A stretch of 64,000 nucleotides of DNA from contig NZ_LT897781.1 of assembly GCF_900188315.1 (NCBI RefSeq), positions 1,860,001-1,924,000 of the forward strand, in the 5' to 3' direction. The translations under genes were made by a program, and so were the position numbers. The stretch's first letter is position 1. The number at the start of each line of letters is the position of its first letter. The notes below the pieces were generated by a model that saw only the letters and a list, made by a program, of their open reading frames with translations, searched no databases and was not told the DNA's origin. Shown here one piece after another: positions 17,725-26,735 of the stretch. Source of the DNA: Marinobacter sp. es.042. GTDB taxonomy: Bacteria; Pseudomonadota; Gammaproteobacteria; Pseudomonadales; Oleiphilaceae.

Positions 17725-18774
17725 ATGAACGCCCACCTATCCAGCCCGTCAAAAAACCGAAACTCACTCGGAGACATCAGTGTTCTCTATGTGTCGGCTC
17801 TTTTGCGGGCCGCCGAAGCCGAAGGCGCCAGCAGCTCAGAACTGGCATCCCGTTTCCAGCTTGACCATCAGACCCTGACATCACCGGAAGCGCGCATCAG
17901 CATCCCGCGGTTCATGCGTCTGGGGCATGCCGCGATCAACGAGACCGGCAACCCGGCTCTCGGGCTGAGGATGGGAGCGCTATCACGCCCTGTCGACGCG
18001 GGGATTGCAGGGCTGGCCGGAGAAACCGCCGGCACCGCTGGCGCGGCACTCGCCACGCTGATTCGCTACGCTCTGCTAACCAGCCGCAATAGCCGCGGCG
18101 TTCCAACTGTCCAACCGGAAAACCGGCAAGCAAAGTTCTACTCGATTCGTCCCTATAACGGCTTCAACTACTTCGTGGTGGATTCCGTTCTTGCTGCGTG
18201 GACCCAGTTTCTCCGGACCGTTACGGGCCGTTATGACGTTCTGGAGAAGGTCACTATCGAATACCGATCAATCAGCCAGGATGATTTGTTCGAGAGCTGG
18301 TTCCGCTGCCCCGTGCAGTTTGGGGCTTCCAACAACAGCCTTACCGTTCGGCAGGATATTTGGGAAAGCACCAGCCAGCAGGCTCAGCCGGCCATGCATG
18401 AAAAGATTTCGGATCTCTGCGAACGGGAACTTCAGCAGATACGACGGGGATGGACTACGGGCGACCGGGTAAAAAACCTCCTCACACCCCTGTTTCGGGG
18501 CGAGACACCCAGCCTGGAAACCATTGCAGTTAAACTGGGGGTTGCGCCATGGACGCTCCAGAGACAACTCGCCGCCGAGGAAACCGGATTCAGGGAACTG
18601 GTGGATGAAACGCGAAAACAGCTGGCGCGGGATTATATTCGGGAGACAGAGACATCACTGGCGGAGATTGCCTGGCTTCTGGGCTTTGCCAATCCTGCGG
18701 CCTTCCACAAGGCCTACCGGCGCTGGTTCAATCTAAGCCCCGGGGAACACCGAAAGCAGATCAGGCATGGGTGA
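17725..18774 (+). CDS. AraC family transcriptional regulator (arabinose-binding-like N-terminal domain)
   Basis: The 349-residue protein has an N-terminal ligand-sensing domain of the Arabinose_bd type (about 20-205) and a C-terminal AraC double helix-turn-helix. The latter includes LETIAVKLGVAPWTLQRQLAAE and ETSLAEIAWLLGFANPAAFHKAYRRW, with the signature close to the end as usual. AAAGG lies about 6 bases before the ATG. Divergent transcription from fadH with repeats between them makes it the probable fadH regulator, perhaps sensing an acyl-CoA or fatty acid. The ligand is inference. Confidence 0.93.
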   Translation: MNAHLSSPSKNRNSLGDISVLYVSALLRAAEAEGASSSELASRFQLDHQTLTSPEARISIPRFMRLGHAAINETGNPALGLRMGALSRPVDAGIAGLAGETAGTAGAALATLIRYALLTSRNSRGVPTVQPENRQAKFYSIRPYNGFNYFVVDSVLAAWTQFLRTVTGRYDVLEKVTIEYRSISQDDLFESWFRCPVQFGASNNSLTVRQDIWESTSQQAQPAMHEKISDLCERELQQIRRGWTTGDRVKNLLTPLFRGETPSLETIAVKLGVAPWTLQRQLAAEETGFRELVDETRKQLARDYIRETETSLAEIAWLLGFANPAAFHKAYRRWFNLSPGEHRKQIRHG

Positions 18775-18799
18775 CATCGGTGATGGTTTCATCCCTTGC

Positions 18800-18886
18800 C
18801 TATAACTCCATGGCGTCGTCCCAGCCATCATCGTCTTCATATTCTTCGAACTGGTTTTCAATCAACTCTTCTTCGTAATCCCGCAT
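18800..18886 (-). CDS. Candidate 28-residue acidic small protein
   Basis: A short ORF downstream of tRNA-Asp opens with ATG preceded by a strong ribosome-binding site (AGGAAGG about 6 bases upstream). It encodes a very acidic peptide: MRDYEEELIENQFEEYEDDD, ending GWDDAMEL. About half of the residues are Asp or Glu, and the only basic residue is the Arg at position 2. The peptide has no membrane segment. The space between the AraC gene and tRNA-Asp holds nothing else. I know no named family; the good ribosome-binding site and the unusual but orderly composition suggest a real gene, and conservation in relatives would decide. Confidence 0.5.
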   Translation of the reverse strand: MRDYEEELIENQFEEYEDDDGWDDAMEL

Positions 18887-19024
18887 CACAGCCTTCCTGA
18901 TTCCTGAATTTCCAGAAATAGCCTAGAAGTTCTCAATGACAGAACGATGACAATGAAGCTTCGCGTTGAATGCAATACAACTGGAAAGGTCGGATAACGT
19001 GAAAGGTAAAACGAGGGGCAAAAA

Positions 19025-19101
19025 TGGCGGAGCGGACGGGACTCGAACCCGCGACCCCCGGCGTGACAGGCCGGTATTCTAACCAACTGAACTACCGCTC
19101 C
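19025..19101 (-). tRNA. tRNA-Asp (GTC)
   Basis: The minus strand folds as a 77-nt tRNA with CCA encoded. The acceptor stem GGAGCGG pairs with CCGCTCC, the D-arm contains AGTTCAGTTGGTT, the anticodon loop CTGTCAC carries GTC, and the T-arm contains GGTTCGAGTCC. All stems pair. Five T follow the CCA end, consistent with nearby termination. A strong promoter lies 75-102 bases upstream. Confidence 0.98.
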
Positions 19102-19175
19102 GTGCGGGTCATCACAGCTCGCCTTGAAAAGGCTTGGCAATCAAGGGTGTGATTGCTCTGTGACAACGAGGGCGC

Positions 19176-19203
19176 ATTATAAAGAGGCGCCCTGTTATGT
19201 CAA
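19176..19203 (-). promoter_or_regulatory. Consensus sigma-70 promoter of tRNA-Asp
   Basis: On the minus strand a perfect TTGACA (19203-19198) and a perfect TATAAT (19181-19176) are 16 bases apart. A GC-rich GCGCC follows the -10, which resembles the discriminator of stringently controlled stable-RNA promoters. The start is expected near 19169, giving a leader of about 68 nt before the tRNA. Confidence 0.9.
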
Positions 19204-19236
19204 CGCTTTTTCTTAAATATTTTCAGAAAAAGCGTT
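19202..19236 (-). terminator. Long hairpin after the AraC gene, overlapping the tRNA -35 box
   Basis: AACGCTTTTTCT (19202-19213) and its exact complement (19225-19236) surround an 11-base AT-rich loop, 3 bases after the stop of the AraC gene at 19240. It probably terminates that gene, although the U-rich part lies inside the stem. Its distal arm shares two bases with the tRNA-Asp -35 element, so the two units are packed as tightly as possible. Confidence 0.6.
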
Positions 19237-19239
19237 CTG

Positions 19240-20271
19240 TTACATGGCATCGACCATGGCGTCCTTGCCCTGGGCGGTTTTGCGGTATTCGATAGGTGTC
19301 ATTCCGGACCAGCGCTTGAATGCGCGATAAAAAGTGCTGGGCTCAGAAAAGCCGGTCAGATAGACAATCTCATCAATGGATTCATCGGTGGTTGCCAGCA
19401 ACTGACGGGCCAGGCGATAGCGAAAATCCGCGAGTACCTGATTGAAACTGGTCTCGGCCTCTGTCAGCCGGGTACGCAGGGTCCTCGGCTTGATGCCGAG
19501 CCGCTCGGCCACGGCATCGAGGGTGACCTCTCCACTATCGAGGAGCTCTGCGACAATCCGCTCCACCTGACCAACGATGTCTTTCTTCTCCAACCGGGCA
19601 ACCTGTTCGCTGGCAAACCGCTCGTGCAGATCCAGCAGCTCCGGCTCGGCATGCGGCGAGGCATGGGAAAGCAGCTTGGCCGGGAAATACAGCCGGTTTT
19701 CCGGCGCACCGAAGGTGACGTCGCACCCCAGCACCTCGCGAACATGATCCTGGCCCTCGGCACGCTCATGCTCGAACTCGATGCGTGACGGGTAAAAGTT
19801 GCCATCGGTGATGGAGCGGAAAAAGGTAATCAATCCCAGCACGAAACATTCATTGAAATGCCGTAAACGACGTACATCATCAGACGCTGCATCCAGAACC
19901 ATGCAGGCATCGTCGCCCTCAATGAAGAAATCGGTGTTAGCAGCATCACTCAGCAGACGCTGATAGTTCTGGGCCCGACGCAGGCCCTCGCCGAATGTTG
20001 GGCTGCTCAGAAAGAGGTATTCCAGCACCTGCCCCTTATACGCTGGCAGCAGCTGTCCAAGATGCAGGCCAACATCCGGATCGCCGGAAACATCCTCAAC
20101 AGCCTGCCAGAAGTACATCTGCGCACTGTGGGGAGTTCGAAGCTGTTCGGTATAAACGTAATTTTCATCCACACCCAGACGGCTGAAAATCGCATTGGTA
20201 TCGATTCCCTTCTTTTTCATCGCCTCATAAATCAGGCGCAACATCACTCCCGCGTCACGAAGTTCCTGCAT
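19240..20271 (-). CDS. AraC family transcriptional regulator
   Basis: The 343-residue product has an Arabinose_bd-type sensing domain and a C-terminal AraC helix-turn-helix pair, with VTLDAVAERLGIKPRTLRTR and DESIDEIVYLTGFSEPSTFY followed by RAFKRWSGMTPIEYR. I use the ATG at 20271. The open frame extends 66 codons further upstream, but that part has no family similarity and would give an abnormal length. It is divergent from the MaoC-like hydratase gene and is a likely regulator of it. The octamer AGCATATC occurs twice in the intergenic region (20436-20443, 20482-20489), a possible binding element. Confidence 0.9.
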   Translation of the reverse strand: MQELRDAGVMLRLIYEAMKKKGIDTNAIFSRLGVDENYVYTEQLRTPHSAQMYFWQAVEDVSGDPDVGLHLGQLLPAYKGQVLEYLFLSSPTFGEGLRRAQNYQRLLSDAANTDFFIEGDDACMVLDAASDDVRRLRHFNECFVLGLITFFRSITDGNFYPSRIEFEHERAEGQDHVREVLGCDVTFGAPENRLYFPAKLLSHASPHAEPELLDLHERFASEQVARLEKKDIVGQVERIVAELLDSGEVTLDAVAERLGIKPRTLRTRLTEAETSFNQVLADFRYRLARQLLATTDESIDEIVYLTGFSEPSTFYRAFKRWSGMTPIEYRKTAQGKDAMVDAM

Positions 20272-20556
20272 AAGATCCCGTTTTCTTATTTGTTGACTTC
20301 TACTTTGGCCGGCCGGACAGTCGCCGGGGCTCGCCAGGTCAATGCCTGATCTGGCAGGGTTTGCCACACTCCAGAGGTTTGTCAGACCCAGAGGGCCCAG
20401 AAAAGGCACCCTGTTAGACAATCGTCTTATATTAGAGCATATCAGGCCACGAACGCCGAGTTGTACCAAAATGTAAAAAAAAGCATATCCTCTGCTACTA
20501 CGCTTTTACTCAGGCAGCGCCGGCATTTCCGGTCGAGGCTATAAAGGAGGAAATCC

Positions 20557-21432
20557 ATGCCAGAGACCCTCGTTTACCACACGACACCACCCGCCTTATT
20601 GCCCATGTATGGCAGAACACTGCTGCCGAAACAAAAGCAAACCGGCGGTGACGTCAGCATCCCGGAGTTGTCTGCCAGCCTGCTTGGCGTCAGTACTGCC
20701 GGCAAGAACCTCAAGCGCTACCAGCAGGTCTGTGGCTTCGCGGCAGGTAGTCATCTGCCCGTTACCTGGCCCCATGTGCTGGCTTTTCCACTGCACCTAA
20801 AACTGCTCACCGAGAAGGCCTTTCCCCTGCCGCTGCTGGGCCTGGTGCACCTGCGAAACACCATTACCCAGCACCGGCCGATCGGCACCGGGGAGAACCT
20901 GGATTTATCTGTACGGCTGGGGAATACCGTGAAAAGTGACCGGGGCGTGGAGTTTGATCTCATCACCGAGGCTCGCTCGGCTGGTAAACTGGTGTGGGAA
21001 GAAGCGAGCACGACGTTGTTCCGACAACCGGATGGCGAGAGCAAGTCGTCCGGCAAAAAAACACCGCCAGAGCTGGAACGTTATCCGAACACCGAAAATT
21101 TCAAGGCGCCCGAATCGATTGGCCGGCAATACGCCCGGGTATCCGGCGACAGCAACCCGATCCACATGCATGCCCTGAGCGCCAAAGCGTTCGGCTTTCC
21201 ACGGGCAATCGCCCACGGCATGTGGACCAAAGCCCACGCACTGGCGCTACTGGAGCAACAGGAAGGCTGGCAAGGCAGTGCCCTCAGCATCAGCTGCCAG
21301 TTCAAGAAACCGCTGTTTCTGCCCGGTACAGCCCAGCTGAACTGGAAAACCGGAGAAACGGGGTGGGACTACCAGGTGCTGAATGCCAAAGGCGATGCGC
21401 CCCATCTGACCGGGCGCGTCGACTGGCTTTAG
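20557..21432 (+). CDS. MaoC-like hot-dog dehydratase/hydratase
   Basis: The 291-residue protein belongs to the MaoC/(R)-specific enoyl-CoA hydratase group. The C-terminal half carries the hydratase core YARVSGDSNPIHMHALSA, with the catalytic Asp-x4-His arrangement, followed by FPRAIAHGMWTKA. The N-terminal half looks like a degenerate second hot-dog domain. Such proteins hydrate enoyl-CoA or act in fatty-acid/PHA metabolism. A full ribosome-binding site (AAGGAGG) lies about 7 bases before the ATG. It overlaps the convergent sensor-kinase gene by 4 bases. Confidence 0.85.
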   Translation: MPETLVYHTTPPALLPMYGRTLLPKQKQTGGDVSIPELSASLLGVSTAGKNLKRYQQVCGFAAGSHLPVTWPHVLAFPLHLKLLTEKAFPLPLLGLVHLRNTITQHRPIGTGENLDLSVRLGNTVKSDRGVEFDLITEARSAGKLVWEEASTTLFRQPDGESKSSGKKTPPELERYPNTENFKAPESIGRQYARVSGDSNPIHMHALSAKAFGFPRAIAHGMWTKAHALALLEQQEGWQGSALSISCQFKKPLFLPGTAQLNWKTGETGWDYQVLNAKGDAPHLTGRVDWL

Positions 21433-23006
21433 GCAGGCTTGCCATCCGGTGCGCAGGGGGAACCCTGGGCGCCGGCAACGGGCAACGTGAAATAGAAACA
21501 GGCACCACCGCCTTCCGGCCGCTCGAAACCGATGTCACCACCCTGCGCCTGGATGAGGGAACGGCAGGTTGAAAGACCAATCCCCATCCCTTCGTCTTTG
21601 GTCGTGAAGAACGGCAGGAACAGTTTCTCTTCGGCATCTTCCGAGAGGCCGATGCCATGATCACGTACCTGGATTCGAACACAGGTGCCACCCTGCACAC
21701 TGGCACTCACTTCTACCGGCGCGCTGGAATCAATACTGCTGGTCGCTTCCAGAGCGTTGCGAATCAGATTCAGGGCGACCTGCTGCACCTGAACCGGATC
21801 GGCCAGAACCTCAGGCATGTCCTCAGGCACGGACAGCTCAATGGCGCCCTTGTTATTACGCATATCCACCTCGGCAAACTGCCGGGTGTCTTCCAGCAAC
21901 GCGGGCACTGACAGTACTTCCTTGCCCGTCGCCGGTTTTTTCATGAATCTACGAATGCGTCGGATGATTTCACTGGCACGATGGGACTGTGCCTCGATCT
22001 TGTCGAGGGTCTCCTGGAGCAGCCCCATGTCAGGGCTTTCCTTTGCCATCATCCGCTTGGCGACCCGGGCATAATTGGTGATGGCGGTCAGCGGCTGGTT
22101 CACCTCGTGGGCAACCCCGGCGGCCATTTCACCCATGGTGGTCAGGCGCGAGGTATGGGCAAGCTGATCGCGCTGTTCCTGAACCAGTTGCCGGGCATCC
22201 TCCAGCGCCTTTTCATTGTCCAGTTCGGCGGTGATATCCCGGAATACAACAACGGCACCGTGGAGCTCGTCAGAGTCCAGTTTCGGGGTTGAGCGGTACT
22301 CCGCCGGAAAGCCGGTTCCGTCGGCCCTTAGCATTCGGATATCCCGCTGGTTCTCGGCCACACCCTGCTGACAGGTCGCCTTCACCGGCAGTCCGTCCGG
22401 ATTGTCACCGGCAGTCGCGAAGTGGGTTTCGAAGAAATCACGACCAATCAACTCTTCCACCGGGCAGCCAACAATTGATGCCGCCGCCGGATTGGCAAAT
22501 TCAATAATGCCGTTCTCATCGAGGCCGTAGATGCCTTCGCTGATGGAGTTCAGAATCCGGGCCTGGTCGCTTTGCAGCTCCCGGTTGCGGGCCTGCAACT
22601 CTCTTTCAAGACGAATAACGCTGGCGTGGGTTTTCACGCGAGCGATCACTTCCTGGGACTGGAACGGCTTGGAGATGTAGTCGGCACCGCCGAGTGAAAA
22701 GCCCTTCACCTTTGCCTGCAGGTCGTCCAGCGCAGACAGAAAGACGACGGCACAGTCTGCCGTCTGCGGGGCGGCCTTGAGGCGCTCGCAGACTTCATAG
22801 CCGTCCATCTCCGGCATCATGATATCAAGGAGAATCACTTCGGGCTGATGGCGGTGGGCAAGGTCGAGGGCCTTTTCGCCCTCGTTGGCAATGAGTAGCC
22901 GGTAACCTTTGTCTTTCAGGGTCTCATAGAGGACTTTGAGGTTCTGCGGATTGTCATCCACGAGCAGAACCGTCACCTCCGAGTTCTCGCTGACAGCTTC
23001 AGTCAT
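21429..23006 (-). CDS. Sensor histidine kinase with N-terminal receiver and PAS domains
   Basis: The 525-residue cytoplasmic protein has a receiver domain first (about 10-125, phosphoacceptor Asp in VILLDIMMPEMDGYE). A PAS domain follows (about 145-265), then a HisKA dimerisation helix with the His in GVAHEVNQPLTAI and a HATPase_c domain with NLIRNALEAT, HGIGLS and DEGMGIGLSTCRSLI. There is no membrane segment, so it senses an internal signal or a partner. The response regulator gene lies upstream on the same strand with 45 bases between, forming a two-component pair. The H-box type is that of FixL/DctB-like kinases. Confidence 0.93.
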   Translation of the reverse strand: MTEAVSENSEVTVLLVDDNPQNLKVLYETLKDKGYRLLIANEGEKALDLAHRHQPEVILLDIMMPEMDGYEVCERLKAAPQTADCAVVFLSALDDLQAKVKGFSLGGADYISKPFQSQEVIARVKTHASVIRLERELQARNRELQSDQARILNSISEGIYGLDENGIIEFANPAAASIVGCPVEELIGRDFFETHFATAGDNPDGLPVKATCQQGVAENQRDIRMLRADGTGFPAEYRSTPKLDSDELHGAVVVFRDITAELDNEKALEDARQLVQEQRDQLAHTSRLTTMGEMAAGVAHEVNQPLTAITNYARVAKRMMAKESPDMGLLQETLDKIEAQSHRASEIIRRIRRFMKKPATGKEVLSVPALLEDTRQFAEVDMRNNKGAIELSVPEDMPEVLADPVQVQQVALNLIRNALEATSSIDSSAPVEVSASVQGGTCVRIQVRDHGIGLSEDAEEKLFLPFFTTKDEGMGIGLSTCRSLIQAQGGDIGFERPEGGGACFYFTLPVAGAQGSPCAPDGKPA

Positions 23007-23051
23007 AAATGTCGGGCCGGTTAGAAGAGTAACCGTATGATGCCGCCGGGA

Positions 23052-23678
23052 TCACCCTGCGTCGATAAGGTCCTTTACGGACAGGACCATACGAACGAGA
23101 TGTGCCAGGGAATGGGTTCCCATCTTGTGCATAACGCGGGAACGGTGGATCTCGACCGTGCGCTGGCTAATTTCCAGCTCAATGGCAATCACCTTGTTGG
23201 CCTGACCGGCTATCATCCGGTCCATGATCTCGTGTTCCCGGGGGGTCAGGCTCTTGATGCGGCGAATGATCTCCTGCTTCTCGTCCAGAGACTTACGCTG
23301 CTCCTGGTCCTGTTTGAGAGCTGCCTCGATTTTCTCCAGCAGCGCCTCCTCACGGTAGGGCTTCTGGATGAAATCCACAGCACCCTCTTTCATGGCGTCG
23401 ACGGCCATAGGCACGTCACCGTGCCCGGTCACAAAGATGATCGGCAGAATGGAGTGCTTTTCATTAAGCTTCTTCTGGAGCTCCATACCGTCCATGCCCG
23501 GCATGCGAATATCCAGCACAATGCAGCCTGCCATCTTGTCGGAATAGTCCTTCAGGAAAGCGGTTGCACTCTCATAGGTCTTTACCGGCTTGCCGTCGGA
23601 TTTCAGCAGCAGTTCCAGGGAATCGCGGACTGCTTCATCGTCCTCAACAACGTACACGGTTTGCTGGATATCAGTCAT
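23052..23678 (-). CDS. FixJ/NarL-type response regulator
   Basis: The 208-residue regulator has a receiver domain (VYVVEDDEAVRDSLE, phosphoacceptor Asp in CIVLDIRMPGMDG, Lys in DFIQKPY). A short linker with a coiled helix leads to a LuxR-type DNA-binding domain (SLTPREHEIMDRMIAGQANK, then EISQRTVEIHRSRVMHKMG). It is co-directional with the kinase that follows it and probably its target. The regulated genes cannot be told; neither flank is an obvious target. Confidence 0.93.
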   Translation of the reverse strand: MTDIQQTVYVVEDDEAVRDSLELLLKSDGKPVKTYESATAFLKDYSDKMAGCIVLDIRMPGMDGMELQKKLNEKHSILPIIFVTGHGDVPMAVDAMKEGAVDFIQKPYREEALLEKIEAALKQDQEQRKSLDEKQEIIRRIKSLTPREHEIMDRMIAGQANKVIAIELEISQRTVEIHRSRVMHKMGTHSLAHLVRMVLSVKDLIDAG

Positions 23679-23717
23679 GGGTGTGTTCTCTCCTGTCCGT
23701 TTTCTTATGATCGCCGG

Positions 23718-26126
23718 TCAGTGAATTGACGGGTCTTTATGGTCGTCACGGGCATGTTCCTGGCGCTCGTGTTCCCGCATTTTTTCTAGCCGTTGCTGGA
23801 TAATGCCAAAAACGCTCTGCTTCGGGTACCTGCCTTTCTCATCGGCCTTGCCCGCAGGCTTTCCAAGCAGCAGCGTTATGGCCTCTTCAACACGGGCGAC
23901 CGCGTACACCGCAAACTGCCCCCCGCGCACTGCCTGAACCACTTCGCTGTCAAGCATCAGGTTCTGCACATTGGTGGATGGCACAATGACACCCTGGCTG
24001 CCTGAAAGCCCACCCTTGAGCTGGCAGGTGGTAAAAAAGCCTTCCACTTTTTCGTTGACACCGCCAATGGGCTGAACCTCACCAAACTGGTTGACCGACC
24101 CCGTAATCGCAAGATCCTGTCGAACCGGTATACCGGAAAGGGACGAAATCAGCGCGCACAGCTCTGCCAGAGAAGCACTGTCTCCGTCCACTTCACCGTA
24201 GTTCTGCTCGAAGGTCAGACTGGCCGACAGGTGCATCGGATCGTTGACCGCAAAATGGGAGGCGAGCCAGGAGCTCAGGATCATCACGCCCTTGGAGTGC
24301 AGATTGCCACCAAGCTTTACATCTCGCTCAATATCCATGACCGCGCCATCTCCATAATAGCAGGTAGCGGTGACACGGTTGGAAAGACCGAACTCAAATC
24401 CACCCGTGGACAGCACCGAGAGTGCATTAACCTGGCCAACACACGTGCCACTTGTAGTTACGAGCGTCGTGCCGTCACGGATGGAATCATAGAACTGATC
24501 CCGGATCCGGCTGCTGCGGTATTTCGCGCTTTCCAGCGCGCGCTCAACGTGCAGGTCCTGGATCAGCTTGGCACCGGCCTGACGGGCCCAGAAATCGGAT
24601 TCCCGCAGCAGGTTGGCAATATCGGCCGCGTGCAGGGACAGTCGATCCTGATGCTCGGCCATACGGGAACTATGTTCAATCACCCGGGCAACCGCTTTGT
24701 TCGAACAGTGCAGCAGCTTCTTCTCGCTCACCAGACTGGCGATGAACTTGGCATATAGCAGCTGACTGTCATCGGAACGGTACATTTCGTTCTCGAAATC
24801 CGCCGTGACTCGAAACAGCTCAGCGAATTCGGAATCGTATTCCTGCAGCAACATCCAGGTTTCACGGTCGCCGAACAGAACAATCTTGACGTCCAGGGGC
24901 ACCGATTCCGGTTCAATTGAGATGGTTCCGGATAGCGTCAGTTCCCGTTCCAGGGAATTTATCTGTATGGACTTCGAACGTAGCGCACGCTTGAGGCCAT
25001 CCCATACGAACGGTTGCTCCAGAACCTTGATGGCGTCCATCAACAGATAGCCACCGTTGGCCCTGTGCAGGCTGCCCGGACGAATCAGGGAGAAATCCGT
25101 GAACACGGTGCCCTTGTAGGTGACGTTCTCAACGTAACCGAACAGGTTGTGGTAGGTGGGATTATCCTCCACCACCATCGGCACTTCGTTGGTTTTCTGA
25201 TGCACCAGAACATTGACGAGGTAACGGCGGGGCATCTTCTTGTCGAGGGACGCATAAGCAATCGCTGCCTGCTCCTCGTTGTCATCGAGGAAGATCTCGA
25301 GATTTTCAACCAGGTCCGCCCGAACCGCTTCAAAGAAGGCGACCACGTCCGGCAGATCCTTGTATTTCTCGATCAGCTCATCAATCTGATGGCCCGAGAT
25401 ACTCTCGAGGGTTTCCTGGTTCAGGGCTTGCTGTTTATCAGCGTATTCCTGCTCCCAGTCCGCCAGTTTGCGAAGCGCCTGCCGGAGCTTTTTCTCAAGC
25501 CTGTTGATGGAATCTTCAAACTTGTCGCGTTGCTCATCGGTCAGGGCCTGGAAAGATTCCGCAGTGTGGGGTTCGTCGCCATTCATGGCCACTAGCCGAT
25601 AACCGCCCGGGGTTGTCACAGTGAGGCTGACTTTTTTGCGCTTGGCCTGGGCCGCCACCTTCTCCAGCTCGTCCTCCTGCTTTTTACCGTATTCGTTTTT
25701 CAACTGTTCCGAGCGCTCAAGAAAGCTGTCGCTGTCAAAGGTCTGGGGAATAACCTTGACCAGGCGACTCATCAGCTTTTCCATATCCTGTTTGAGCTGG
25801 GTACCCTTACCGGCCGGGAGCTGCAACAGCTTCGGAATGCGCGGCTCCTCGAAGTTGGCCACGTAGCACCAGTCATGGCTCTGCTGATCCGTATCCACAT
25901 GATGCTCGAGGTAACGCAACATCATGGTGCGCTTACCCAGGCCATTACGGCCAACGGCATAGACGTTGTAACCGCCATGGGGCATTGCCAGAGCAAAACG
26001 CACAGCCTCCTGGGCACGGTTCTGGCCAACGATTTCAGCCAGGGGCTCCAGTTGTTTGGTGGTTTTGAACGGCAGATCTTTCAGAACACAGGCTTTGTAA
26101 AGCTGGTGCAGAGGCAGTGACTTCAA
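23718..26126 (-). CDS. Lon-family ATP-dependent protease (AAA_32/Lon C-terminal)
   Basis: The 802-residue protein is a Lon-like protease of the type found beside, not replacing, housekeeping Lon. It has an N-terminal ATPase part with P-loop GRNGLGKRT (about 60-68), and a long central region with a charged coiled segment (about 175-250) inserted in the AAA module. The C-terminal Lon peptidase domain has the Ser in GEVDGDSASLAELCALI and the Lys in GGVNEKVEGFF, the complete Ser-Lys dyad. The protease is expected to be cytoplasmic. Its substrates are unknown. Confidence 0.92.
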   Translation of the reverse strand: MKSLPLHQLYKACVLKDLPFKTTKQLEPLAEIVGQNRAQEAVRFALAMPHGGYNVYAVGRNGLGKRTMMLRYLEHHVDTDQQSHDWCYVANFEEPRIPKLLQLPAGKGTQLKQDMEKLMSRLVKVIPQTFDSDSFLERSEQLKNEYGKKQEDELEKVAAQAKRKKVSLTVTTPGGYRLVAMNGDEPHTAESFQALTDEQRDKFEDSINRLEKKLRQALRKLADWEQEYADKQQALNQETLESISGHQIDELIEKYKDLPDVVAFFEAVRADLVENLEIFLDDNEEQAAIAYASLDKKMPRRYLVNVLVHQKTNEVPMVVEDNPTYHNLFGYVENVTYKGTVFTDFSLIRPGSLHRANGGYLLMDAIKVLEQPFVWDGLKRALRSKSIQINSLERELTLSGTISIEPESVPLDVKIVLFGDRETWMLLQEYDSEFAELFRVTADFENEMYRSDDSQLLYAKFIASLVSEKKLLHCSNKAVARVIEHSSRMAEHQDRLSLHAADIANLLRESDFWARQAGAKLIQDLHVERALESAKYRSSRIRDQFYDSIRDGTTLVTTSGTCVGQVNALSVLSTGGFEFGLSNRVTATCYYGDGAVMDIERDVKLGGNLHSKGVMILSSWLASHFAVNDPMHLSASLTFEQNYGEVDGDSASLAELCALISSLSGIPVRQDLAITGSVNQFGEVQPIGGVNEKVEGFFTTCQLKGGLSGSQGVIVPSTNVQNLMLDSEVVQAVRGGQFAVYAVARVEEAITLLLGKPAGKADEKGRYPKQSVFGIIQQRLEKMREHERQEHARDDHKDPSIH

Positions 26127-26310
26127 GGTTTGGTCCTGTAACGGTTAACACATTGGCCGGTCATTGTAGATTCTGCGGTCGGCTCTGTCGCGTTCAGCAC
26201 GAAGATTTCTGGAGTTGCGTACAGTGCGCGGGATTTTGTTAGGCAGTTCACAATTCCGCCACCGCTCATTTTTCAGGCAGCCTTTCCGGAACTACACTTC
26301 ACGTCCCACT

Positions 26311-26316
26311 TATAAT
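26311..26316 (+). promoter_or_regulatory. Probable -10 element of the PilZ gene
   Basis: A perfect TATAAT lies 27 bases before the PilZ ATG. No good -35 is visible at 16-18 bases, so only the -10 is claimed. Confidence 0.4.
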
Positions 26317-26343
26317 GACAATGCACGCAACGGACGCCAGCGT

Positions 26344-26721
26344 ATGACCAATGATTCCGCAGAGCGCAGAATCAAGGATCGTTACCCCGCCTCCTGCCTG
26401 AAGGTCAAGCTCCGGGAGCGTAGCTTCCTTGGTCGTGGCAAACACCCCACGCCGGTTACCTGCCTGGACCTCAACCGGTACGGAATGGCAGTGCTATGCC
26501 CCCGACCAGTAGAGCCGGGCGCCCGTCTGTTCATGGATTTTGACGGCAAGTACATCAGCGAATCGCGGGTTTGTGCCCGGGTGGTGGAATGCCAGCCCTT
26601 CCAGACCGGCTATCGCGTCAGTGTCCAGTTCAGCTATTGCCTGGACAAGAAGGGCTATTCACGGACTGTCGACAATGCCCTGTCGCGGATTGAAGGCTTC
26701 TACAACCGGTTTGCCAGTTGA
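26344..26721 (+). CDS. PilZ domain protein (predicted c-di-GMP binding)
   Basis: The 125-residue single-domain protein has the PilZ arrangement: the RxxxR motif in ERRIKDRYP near the N-terminus, and a second motif in CLDLNRYGMAV where the usual D/N-x-S-x-x-G reads D-L-N-R-Y-G. The Ser is replaced by Asn, so c-di-GMP affinity may be altered. I begin at ATG 26344; the open frame continues upstream, but that part has no PilZ character and would start before the -10 element. It could respond to the two large c-di-GMP proteins later in the window. Confidence 0.78.
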   Translation: MTNDSAERRIKDRYPASCLKVKLRERSFLGRGKHPTPVTCLDLNRYGMAVLCPRPVEPGARLFMDFDGKYISESRVCARVVECQPFQTGYRVSVQFSYCLDKKGYSRTVDNALSRIEGFYNRFAS

Positions 26722-26735
26722 GCCAGGCCTTCAAA

